Positions 27,583-35,244 of a DNA stretch of 64,000 nucleotides are shown here, piece by piece. Source of the stretch: Astrobacterium formosum (lineage in GTDB: Bacteria > Pseudomonadota > Alphaproteobacteria > Rhizobiales > Xanthobacteraceae); the NCBI GenBank assembly GCA_030848545.1, contig JAVDCA010000005.1, forward strand, positions 186,001-250,000, written 5' to 3'. Positions within the stretch are counted from its first letter, which is position 1. Each line of letters opens with the position of its first letter. Below the pieces are notes generated by a model. That model searched no databases and was not told the DNA's origin. It worked only from the letters and a program-made list of their open reading frames with translations. The translations under genes were made by a program, and so were the position numbers.

Positions 27583-28783
27583 CGATCAGCGCACAGCCGA
27601 AGCCCAGGAACGTGAAGGCCGCGCACGGTCCGATCGCATAAGCCAACGCCGAGGCGAGCAGGCTGCCGACGGGCGCCATGCCCCAGAAGCACGCACCATA
27701 CAGGGCCGCCAGCCGACCGCGCATGCCCGAAGGTGCATTGCCCAGGATCGACACGGCCGTGGCCGAGATCTGCAGCATGATGAAGAAACTGACGGCGGCG
27801 ACCGCGATCGATGCGAGCGCAGCTCCTTGCACCGCCGACAGGCCGGCAAGGCAAATGCCGGCCGCAGCGGCGCTCGACCGGATCAGTGCATCCGAAACAC
27901 GAAGCCGATCCGTCGCGCCCAACAGGAGCGTCGCCGCGCCGGCGCCGATGCCGGAGAACGACACCAGGGTGCCGAGGGCGGGCGCCCCTTCGTTCAGAAC
28001 CTCGTGCACGTACTGGGGAAGCAGGACCGTGAAAGGCAAGCACAGCACACTGGTGGTCGCCAGCAGAATGATGTCGTTGTGCAATTGCGGATGCTGCCGC
28101 AGCCATGTCCAGCATTCGTCGACTTCGTGCCGGAGCGACGATCGATCGCGCGCAACTCCCCCTTCGACGCGGGTCCGCTTCGCATACATGAAGCCCAAGC
28201 CCGCCAGGGCGATCAGATAACTCACGCCATCGAAGAGGAAACAGCTCCCTTCACCGAAAGACACGATCAGAAAGCCCGCCAGCAACGGACCCGCAACGCG
28301 CGCGACGTTGACCTGCAGGCCATCCAGGGCGAGCGCCTTCTTGATCTCGACGTCGCCGCCGGCGAGGTCGGACAAGAAGGCCTGACGTGCCGGAAGATCG
28401 AAGGCCGCGATGGCGCCACGTGCCATGCCCAGACAGACGATGCCTTCGGCCCCGAGAGCGTCACCGCTGGCGAGCAGAAACAGCACCAAGGCCTGGGCGC
28501 AGAACAGGGACTGCGTGAGCAACAGAACCCGCCACCGGCAGCAGCGGTCCAGCAGGACCGCCGTGATCGGAGACAGCAGGAGCACGACGACTTGCCCGCT
28601 GAATGCGGCAATTCCCAACCAGAGGACAGACTGGGTGAGGCGAAAAAGCAGCCATGCGACGGCGATTCGGGTGGTCCACGTGCCGACCGACGAGAGACAC
28701 TGGCTGGCGAGGAACAGGCGCCAGGATCGGGCGAACAGCCGCCCGTCGCCGGCCAGCGTGAACACGGCGCGTTTCACAACCAC
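27536..28783 (-). CDS. MFS transporter (EntS-like exporter)
   Basis: A 415-residue major facilitator with about 12 hydrophobic segments. SRWLFLASQCLSS-like N-terminus, SVGTWTTRIAVAWLLFRLT and LLLSPITAVLLDRCCRWRVL match the EntS/MFS_3 group of small-molecule exporters. GTG 28783 is chosen because GAGGAG lies before it; the longer frame starts with TTG at 28810. It is the last gene of a three-gene operon after the flavoprotein and tetraheme cytochrome genes (42 bp from the latter). That context suggests export of the product or uptake of the substrate of the redox pair, but the substrate is unknown. Confidence 0.85.
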   Translation of the reverse strand: MVVKRAVFTLAGDGRLFARSWRLFLASQCLSSVGTWTTRIAVAWLLFRLTQSVLWLGIAAFSGQVVVLLLSPITAVLLDRCCRWRVLLLTQSLFCAQALVLFLLASGDALGAEGIVCLGMARGAIAAFDLPARQAFLSDLAGGDVEIKKALALDGLQVNVARVAGPLLAGFLIVSFGEGSCFLFDGVSYLIALAGLGFMYAKRTRVEGGVARDRSSLRHEVDECWTWLRQHPQLHNDIILLATTSVLCLPFTVLLPQYVHEVLNEGAPALGTLVSFSGIGAGAATLLLGATDRLRVSDALIRSSAAAAGICLAGLSAVQGAALASIAVAAVSFFIMLQISATAVSILGNAPSGMRGRLAALYGACFWGMAPVGSLLASALAYAIGPCAAFTFLGFGCALIATTVDRCRSLQNPLP

Positions 28784-28825
28784 CCCGCTCCTCGCTTCTC
28801 CCGAACGCAAGCCGTCGCGATCCTG

Positions 28826-29182
28826 CTAGGGGACGACGACCTCGAAGGCGTGACAGTCCTTGCAGATCAATACGGAGGGTTTGTGCACCTTGTGGCATAG
28901 GGTGCAACGCAGGTCGCCCTGATGTGAGGCGTGGGGGTTGAAGGCGTAGGTCTTGCCGCCGAGATTCAAGGCGCGCGTGCGCACGTCGACGGTTGCGTGG
29001 CACGTCCGGCATATGGATGAGGACGCGGTTTTGGTCGGACTGTCGGTCTCATGGCAGCCGATGCAAGTCAGGGCCTGGTCGCGATGCTTGCCACGAAGGT
29101 CCTGCGCGACGATCGAGCCGCCGGACAGAAAGACACCCGCGCCGACGATCAGGAGTGATAGCGCCACCAACGAAGCACGCAT
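28826..29182 (-). CDS. Periplasmic tetraheme cytochrome c
   Basis: A 118-residue exported cytochrome. The signal peptide covers about residues 1-26 (VAQ). Four c-type haem motifs are visible in the mature 90 residues: CIGCH, CRTCH, CTLCH and CKDCH, with additional His residues (HR, HASH, HKPS) available as sixth ligands. Size and spacing resemble the small tetraheme cytochrome c and the cytochrome domain of flavocytochrome c (Fcc3). It lies 97 bp downstream of the flavoprotein gene, so it is probably the electron donor or acceptor of that flavoprotein, which lacks its own haem domain. Confidence 0.9.
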   Translation of the reverse strand: MRASLVALSLLIVGAGVFLSGGSIVAQDLRGKHRDQALTCIGCHETDSPTKTASSSICRTCHATVDVRTRALNLGGKTYAFNPHASHQGDLRCTLCHKVHKPSVLICKDCHAFEVVVP

Positions 29183-29279
29183 TCGTTTCCCCGACGTTCA
29201 GAAGCGATGATCGAGTGGAGTTGCAGAACCGATGGGCCGGCGGCGGCCCTTGAGGCCGCCGCCGGATTTCCCGCCCTGG

Positions 29280-30824
29280 TCACTTCTTCTGCGCGGCACG
29301 AATCGCCTGGGCGGCGAACCGCCCGGTGTTCATCGCCATGGAACTCGCGGCACCCTCGAGGAGGAGCGAGTACGAATCGCCGAAGATCCCGCCCGTTTCC
29401 ACGCCGGCCGCATACAGCCCCGGAATCGGCGTGCCGTCCTGCTTGAGAACCTGCATGTCGGTGGTGGTGGCCGGGCCGCCCAAAGTGATCAGGGTGCCCT
29501 GCTGACCGCGAACGGCCCAGAACGGTCCCTTCTTCACCGGACGGATGAATTTGCGCGGCTTCGGGAACTCTTCGTCGTACCCTTGCACTGCGTAGCGGTT
29601 GTTGTCTTCGACCGTCTTGCGCAAGGCCGCCGGGTCGACGCCCATCTTGCCGGCCAGTTCCTCGATGGTGCTGCCCTTGAAGACATACCCCTCCTTCTGG
29701 CCGACCGTGAGGCCCTCGTCGAGCTTGTCGAGCTTGGCACCGACACGCACCCAGTCCGAATGGGAGATGTCGACGCCGGTCTTGATCATGTATTCGCGGG
29801 ATTCGTCGTCGAATACGGAGAAGTAGAAGCCGCCGACGCGCGCCACGGCATGGTCGGTCACCATCCATTGCGGTGCATAGGCCTCGTCCATGAAGCGCGT
29901 GCCCTGCTTCGACACCCACATCCACGGCTGCCGGAGCACCGCGGTCAGTTGCGGATAGATGCCCATGCCGTAAAGCTGCGTGTTCGGGTCCTTGCCGGGC
30001 AGCCAGGCGCCGATGGCCAGGTGCGTCGACATGCCTTCGAGCTTGGCGCCGATCTTCTCGTACATCTTCGTGGCGTCGCCCTCGTGCCCGTTCGGCGGGC
30101 CGATGATGAGATAGGTCGGGTCGATGCCGTACTTCTTCAGCATGTCCTTGTTGTTGATGAAGCCGCCGGCCGCGAGCACGACACCGCCGCGCGCCTTGAT
30201 TTCCACGGCGTCGCCGTCGGCGTTGTAGGCCACGACACCGGCGACGCGGCTGCCGTCCATGATCAGATCCTTGGCCGGCGTCTCGGTCATGACGACGCCG
30301 CCGGCTTTCTTGAACGCCTGGGTCATCTTCTCGACGAACTCAATGCCTTGGCCATCCTTGAAGATGTGCCACGTGCGGTTGCCGTCGAGGAAGAGCGTCC
30401 GCACGTCGTGGATCGTCACGCCGTGAGCCACGATCCAGTCGATGGTCGCCCCGGAATTGTTGATCCAGCGACGCACCAGCGGGCCGTTGATGCGGCCGTG
30501 GTTGAATTCCATGGCGATCTTGAAGGCATCGTCCTTCGACATGCCGACATACATCTCCTTCTGGAACTGCGACTCGACCGCGAAGGTGCCCTCGATGTAG
30601 AGCGACGAGCCACCCAAGGTCGGACGCTTTTCGAGAAGGATCGTCTTGAGGCCGGATTCCTGGGCCTCCACGGCGGCCGACAATCCGGCGGCACCCGAGC
30701 CGACGACGACGACGTCCACCTCGTGCGTGATCGTCTTGGCGACGGCCGCCGACCAGCCGATGGATGTCGCGAAAAATGCCGAAGACATGACGGCGCATGC
30801 CGCCAGCAACGCTCTTCTGTTCAT
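29280..30824 (-). CDS. Exported FAD flavoprotein, flavocytochrome c-like
   Basis: A 514-residue FAD-dependent oxidoreductase of the fumarate-reductase/FAD_binding_2 superfamily, with a Sec signal peptide (residues 1-29). The dinucleotide motif is VVVGSGAAGLSAAVEAQESG near residue 42, followed by LEKRPTLGGSS. The C-terminal FAD loop reads PIPGLYAAGVETGGIFGDSY. It has neither an N-terminal haem domain nor an FMN_bind domain, so electrons must come from a partner, most likely the tetraheme cytochrome encoded next. By eye the fumarate-reductase catalytic residues are not conserved (HTMGG is TLGG; the HGANRLGG Arg segment is FGDSYSLLLEG). The substrate is therefore probably not fumarate. The start is 30824; ATG 30848 lacks a ribosome site. 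Confidence 0.88.
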   Translation of the reverse strand: MNRRALLAACAVMSSAFFATSIGWSAAVAKTITHEVDVVVVGSGAAGLSAAVEAQESGLKTILLEKRPTLGGSSLYIEGTFAVESQFQKEMYVGMSKDDAFKIAMEFNHGRINGPLVRRWINNSGATIDWIVAHGVTIHDVRTLFLDGNRTWHIFKDGQGIEFVEKMTQAFKKAGGVVMTETPAKDLIMDGSRVAGVVAYNADGDAVEIKARGGVVLAAGGFINNKDMLKKYGIDPTYLIIGPPNGHEGDATKMYEKIGAKLEGMSTHLAIGAWLPGKDPNTQLYGMGIYPQLTAVLRQPWMWVSKQGTRFMDEAYAPQWMVTDHAVARVGGFYFSVFDDESREYMIKTGVDISHSDWVRVGAKLDKLDEGLTVGQKEGYVFKGSTIEELAGKMGVDPAALRKTVEDNNRYAVQGYDEEFPKPRKFIRPVKKGPFWAVRGQQGTLITLGGPATTTDMQVLKQDGTPIPGLYAAGVETGGIFGDSYSLLLEGAASSMAMNTGRFAAQAIRAAQKK

Positions 30825-30916
30825 TCTAAACCCCCGCTCAATATTCATGGGCGAGCGGAGTAAGTATTATGGCACGAATAAGCGTCAAGTCCGTGTAACC
30901 CGCATTCCGTTACCAA

Positions 30917-31147
30917 GTAGTGCCACGGTTATTTACAAACAATTCCGGCCAGCTCCGCCCTTTATACCGGCGTAGTGCCACGTTCTGTCTGCACATACGG
31001 GTGCCGCCGGCACGCCGCTGCGTCAACTTCCCCGATATCCCGGCGGAAGCACGGAACTTGATTTCTCGCCGTAGTGACACGGAGCGACGCTGCCGACACG
31101 TCGATGTGGAGGCGGAGCCGGGAAAACGGCGGCGCCGTAGTGCCGAA
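30917..31147. repeat. Four direct copies of GTAGTGCCACG upstream of the redox operon
   Basis: The 391-bp gap between the flavoprotein gene and araC contains no gene but four same-oriented copies of an 11-bp motif: 30917 and 30972 (GTAGTGCCACG), 31071 (GTAGTGACACG) and 31137 (GTAGTGCCGAA). Start-to-start distances are 55, 99 and 66 bp, all multiples of 11. All lie within 325 bp upstream of the flavoprotein start, so they are candidate operators, perhaps for the neighbouring AraC-type regulator. Confidence 0.65.
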
Positions 31148-31215
31148 CTATTTTTTCTGCCCGCGAGAAGGAGGCTGCCGTTCGCCAGCAGAGACCCTCG
31201 CCGCGGCACAAAACA

Positions 31216-32196
31216 TCAGGAGCCCGGCCGGCGCGGCGACGATTCCGATGGCCGGGATTCCTGGCGGTACTCGCGCGGCGAGAGACCGTAACGTTCCTTG
31301 AACCGCCGGGTGAAATGCGACAGATCGTTGAAGCCCCAGGAAAACGCTATCTCGCCGATCTGCCGTTGTGTCAGCGCCCGGTTGGACAGATCCTGCTGGC
31401 AACGTTCGAGCCGTTGCGACAGGACGTAGCGCGTGAAGGACAATTGCTCGTCGGCGAGCAGGTCGTTTATGTACCGTGCAGAAATTCCGAACTCGGCGGC
31501 GACCTGCGACAGCGACAACCGGGAATCCCGCAGACGGCTCTGGATGTGAGCCTTCAATCGATACAACATCACGGAGCGATGGGTCGACGACGACACCGGC
31601 AGATCTTCCTGCCGCTCGGCGATGGCCATCGCCAGGAGATCGAGCGCCTGATCGTGCAGCCGGACCCGAACGGGCTCGGTGGCGTGATCGAAGGCGTGCG
31701 AGACACCGTTCCAGAACTGAAAGGCCAGCTGATCCAAAGGCCGCCGAGACGTGAATTTGGTAGCGGTGAACATCTCAACGGCACCGACCCTCGCGCGGAC
31801 GAGATCGCGCGGCACCTGGAAAATCGTCATTGCGACTGTATTCGACCGCACTTCGAACGGACGCGTCGTATCGTAGAAGGCGAAGTCGCCGGATTCGAGC
31901 AGTGTTTCGCGGCCGTCCTGCGCGATTCCATCGCTTCCTTCCGTGACGAAAGCGACATGGAGGAAATCCCCATGGGCCCGCGCGATATGTCGACGCGTGC
32001 GGCAAACGTTCACGGGCTTGGTGGCGACCCGATTGCATCCGATATCACCCAACATCGACGCTTCGACATTGCCGTCGAAAACGTCCGCGTCGGAGGACCA
32101 ACAGTCGAGACGCACGAACAGCTCGCTGATGATCTCCTGCCACCGCCCCACCCGTTCACGCGGCGGCACGTCGTCTGTGGTGAATATCTTGCCCAT
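31216..32196 (-). CDS. AraC-family transcriptional regulator
   Basis: A 326-residue regulator. Residues 1-200 form an AraC_binding_2-type ligand domain (for example HIARAHGDFLHVAFVTEG and GDFAFYDTTRPFEV). Residues 215-315 form the double helix-turn-helix: LSLSQVAAEFGISARYINDL and QIGEIAFSWGFNDLSHFTRR, with FKERYGLSPREYR at the end. Soluble and cytosolic. It is transcribed in the same direction as the flavoprotein-cytochrome-MFS operon and lies just upstream of it, so it is a good candidate for its activator; the four repeats lie between them. AT-rich and Cys-rich N-terminus is unlike housekeeping genes nearby. Confidence 0.9.
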   Translation of the reverse strand: MGKIFTTDDVPPRERVGRWQEIISELFVRLDCWSSDADVFDGNVEASMLGDIGCNRVATKPVNVCRTRRHIARAHGDFLHVAFVTEGSDGIAQDGRETLLESGDFAFYDTTRPFEVRSNTVAMTIFQVPRDLVRARVGAVEMFTATKFTSRRPLDQLAFQFWNGVSHAFDHATEPVRVRLHDQALDLLAMAIAERQEDLPVSSSTHRSVMLYRLKAHIQSRLRDSRLSLSQVAAEFGISARYINDLLADEQLSFTRYVLSQRLERCQQDLSNRALTQRQIGEIAFSWGFNDLSHFTRRFKERYGLSPREYRQESRPSESSPRRPGS

Positions 32197-32534
32197 GGGT
32201 CCCGCTTCTGAACCCGCCCCCAGGGGCGGCCGCAGGATACACGTCCGCAGTGCCTCGCACAGACTACATGAGCGCGCCCCGACTCGCAGGCAAATTATTG
32301 TTCCGGCCCGGCCAAGTACCGCCCCTGCCGCCGTCTAGAATATGCGCCTGACGTGTGATTGCAAACCGAGCCCGACGGCCTCTCGACGAGCAGTAGTGGC
32401 ACCGTATCGGTTGGACCGAGAACCAACCTACTGAATTGGCACGGAAATAGGCCGAGACCCCGGCCGCCCGGTCGTGCCACGAAGCTCGCGAGAGACAGCC
32501 CCCGCCGGCGCCCGGAGCCCTCTTCGAGGTTGAG
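32197..32534. other. Intergenic region between araC and the transposase remnant
   Basis: 338 bp without a recognisable gene on either strand. It holds the araC 5' region and the left flank of the IS1634-like frame. A GTAGTGGCACC at 32393 resembles the repeats of 30917-31147 in part, but the match is too weak to call. I could not identify terminal inverted repeats of an insertion sequence. Confidence 0.4.
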
Positions 32535-33920
32535 ATGTTTTTCCGTTGCAAGAGATCCCACGGCATCGAATATCTCCAGTTGGTCCGGTGCGATCGCGTT
32601 CGCGGACGGCCGCGGCAGTCGGTGCTCGCCACACTGGGAAGAACCGCCGATCTGGTGGGAACCGGCGCCATCGACCGCATGCTGCGGTCCGCCGCGCGAC
32701 TGAGCAAGTCGGCGATTGCAGTCACTGCCTCTAACAGCGACAGCGCGACCTTGACCCACCGCCGTCATATCGGACTTTCGCTCGTTTTCGAGCGCCTGTG
32801 GCGCGATGCCGGCTGTGATCAGGCGTTCGATGCCGTGCGATCACGACACGGGATATCTCCGGACCTCAAACGCATCGCATGGCTTCAGGCATGCGAACAA
32901 CAGGTCGGCGGCAGAGACGATCCTGCGAGAGATACCGCCCCAGCCGACGACATCTGCCGCGCCACCCCGGCGGATGTGGAACGTGTCGCCGAACTGCTGG
33001 AATGCGAAAGGTCCAATGACCATGGCGGCTCTTGCCGGCTGCAGGAGGAGATAGAGGAGTTGATCTTCTTCCAGCAACCGCGCCCATCGGGCGATTTCAC
33101 GCTTGTTCTGCTCTGCGAGAAAGCGCAGCGCGCGAACAGGCCGGACCCGTTCGGGCCGGAATGGCGGCAGGCGGTCGCGGCGGGCGTCATCGACGGCGAC
33201 GGCAGGATCGTCTGCTGCGAGGCCTGGGCCGGCGACGCCTTCACGGGCGCGGAACTGGAGCGAATGGTCACGCGCGTGCAGACGCGATTTGCGCCCGCGT
33301 CGATCGCCATTGCGGCCGATCCGGAAATGATCGACGGCAACACGTTTGCGATGCTGGACGACCGCGACAGCCATCCTCGTCTTGGCCCGCGTCCGGTCCT
33401 CGCTCCGGCTCCTCGACTGCACGCCCCCATCGGTGCGAGCCCGCTCTCCGGCCGCAATCTCGAATTGAGCCAGACCGCCGCGGATCACTCCGACCGAACG
33501 GAACTCCCGGCGGGCGCGAGCCGGGTGCGGGAAGCCTTTGGACCAATCTTGAACCGGTTCGTGCAACAAGAGCTCGGGTGCACGTCAGACGCGGGACTCC
33601 GAAGCCAGATATTCTTCGCATCGCTGGGCCTGCGAATGCGCTTCGAATTCGAACGCCGCCTCGCCGAGAGCGGCCAAGCCTTGTCCTGCCAAACCCTGTC
33701 CTGCCAAGCCTTGTCTTGCCAAGCCTTGTCCTGCCAAGCCTTGTCTTGGAGCTCATTGATCGAAGAACTGCAGCAAATGCTGGAATTCGAGTTCGAGCAC
33801 GCCAACGAACGCTACGTCTTGCGCACACCTTTGTCGAACCGGTCGAAGCTGGTTTTCGCCAGCCTCGGGATCGCACCATTGCCGTTGATCGAGCCCATGA
33901 CCGCCAAAACCACTCCCTAA
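32535..33920 (+). pseudogene. Decayed IS1634-family transposase, open frame retained
   Basis: A 461-codon frame that resembles IS1634 transposases at both ends and in part of the core. The N-terminus MFFRCKRSHGIEYLQLV with VLATLGR and LSLVFERLWRDAGC matches the family's start. DGDGRIVCCEAWAGDAF and TRFAPASIAIAADPEMIDG match the RNase-H-fold core. YVLRTPLSNRSKLVFASLGI matches its end. The segment with the first catalytic Asp (family form DTTSLYF) is not recognisable, and the family's ADRGM reads ADPEM. It is therefore probably inactive, although no stop codon interrupts it. The C-terminal part contains a five-unit repeat of LSCQA. A domesticated role cannot be excluded. Confidence 0.65.
33674..33748 (+). 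repeat. 15-bp minisatellite, five units
   Basis: Five tandem copies of CCAAGCCTTGTCCTG with single-base variants, in frame inside the transposase-like gene, encoding five repeats of a Q-A/T-L-S-C pentapeptide. The unit length divisible by three keeps the frame open. Confidence 0.85.
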
Positions 33921-34038
33921 AATCTGTCGGCCGACATCGTCCGGTTTCCTGCCGGGAGCCGGCCCGTTGCAGTACCGGGACTCGCAGGAGCAGGGAGTGC
34001 CGGTCGAATGCCAGACCCATATTGCCCCGCCGCCCCCC

Positions 34039-35028
34039 TCACGGACACAGCACGGCCGCTCCCGTAAGCCGGCCGCCACGCAGGTCGTCGAGCGCCTCGT
34101 TGGCGCGCGCGAGCGGATAGCGCGTCACCGCCGTGTGAACGCCGGCCCGCGGCGCCACGGCGAGGAACTCGCGGGCGTCCTCGCGGGTCAGGTTGGCGAC
34201 CGAGACGATCCGGCGCTCCTCCCATAGGAGCGAATACGCAAAGCCCGGCACGTCCGACATGTGGATGCCGCCGCAGACGACGCTGCCGCCCTTTTTAACG
34301 ACTTTGAGAGCCATCGGCACCAGCGCCCCCACCGGCGCGAAGATGATCGCGGCATCGAGCGGCTCGGGCGGCGGCTCGGTCGAGTTTCCCGCCCAGGCGG
34401 CGCCGAGCGAACGGGCGAAGTCCTGCGCCGCCACGTCGCCGTCGCGGGTGAAGGCGAACACTTTTCGGCCCTGCCACACCGCCACCTGGGCGAGGATGTG
34501 GGCGGCGGCGCCGAAGCCGTAGAGGCCGAGTGTCTTCCCCTCGCCCGCCATACGGTAGCTGCGCCAGCCGATCAGCCCGGCGCACAGGAGCGGCGCCAGG
34601 GTGGCGGCGTCGGCATTCTCCGGCAGGGCGAAGCAGAAGCGCGCATCGGCGACCACATGGGTCGCATAGCCGCCGTCGCGGGTGTAGCCGGTGAACAGCG
34701 GCGCGTCGCACAGGTTCTCGCGTTCCGTGCGGCAATATTCACACTGCCCGCATGTATATCCGAGCCAGGGGATGCCGACCCGCTCCCCCAAGGGCGTTTT
34801 CACCCCAGCGCCGACGGCCACGACACGGCCGACGATCTCGTGCCCGGGAACGATCGGCAGCTTCCCTTGGGGCAGCTCGCCGTCGACCACATGCAGGTCG
34901 GTGCGGCAGACCCCGCAGGCCTCGATCTCGACCAGCACGTCGCCGGCACCGGGCTGCGGTACTGACTGCTCGCGCATTACGAGCGGAGTGCCGGGTTTTT
35001 CCAGAACCATGCTGCGCATGACCGCCAT
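34039..35028 (-). CDS. Zinc-dependent alcohol dehydrogenase
   Basis: A 329-residue medium-chain dehydrogenase. Catalytic zinc ligands appear in CGVCRTDLHV (Cys about 39) and GHEIVGRVV (His about 63, Glu next). The structural-zinc cysteines are in CGQCEYCRTERENLC. GLYGFGAAAHILAQVAVWQG is the Rossmann nucleotide-binding segment. YTRDGGYATHVVADARFCF and PLLCAGLIGWRSYRM are typical of the AdhA-like subgroup that oxidises short alcohols or aldehydes. The start may be MAV (35028) or the MRS four residues on; AAGGT lies before the first. Monocistronic. Confidence 0.9.
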   Translation of the reverse strand: MAVMRSMVLEKPGTPLVMREQSVPQPGAGDVLVEIEACGVCRTDLHVVDGELPQGKLPIVPGHEIVGRVVAVGAGVKTPLGERVGIPWLGYTCGQCEYCRTERENLCDAPLFTGYTRDGGYATHVVADARFCFALPENADAATLAPLLCAGLIGWRSYRMAGEGKTLGLYGFGAAAHILAQVAVWQGRKVFAFTRDGDVAAQDFARSLGAAWAGNSTEPPPEPLDAAIIFAPVGALVPMALKVVKKGGSVVCGGIHMSDVPGFAYSLLWEERRIVSVANLTREDAREFLAVAPRAGVHTAVTRYPLARANEALDDLRGGRLTGAAVLCP

Positions 35029-35244
35029 GGCGTGACCTTCGGGATGGATCCGGGGGAGCCGCTGACTCTACAGGATGGCCGGCCCCCCAGAAAGCCGTTC
35101 GCCCGGCGCGCTCTGCCCACAAGCGGCCCAGGTTCCGGCCTAGACCGCAGGCTGCCTTGCGGCGCCCTGGTGCCGCGATTGTTCATGGCTTTCGCTCCGC
35201 CGCCTCGCTAGAAGTGGCTGGAATCCTGGAGTTAGCCCTCACAC

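Noticed and set aside
32393-32403. A fifth GTAGTGCCACG-like copy (GTAGTGGCACC) upstream of araC
   Set aside because: Two of eleven bases differ in the core and the distance does not fit the pattern of the other four.
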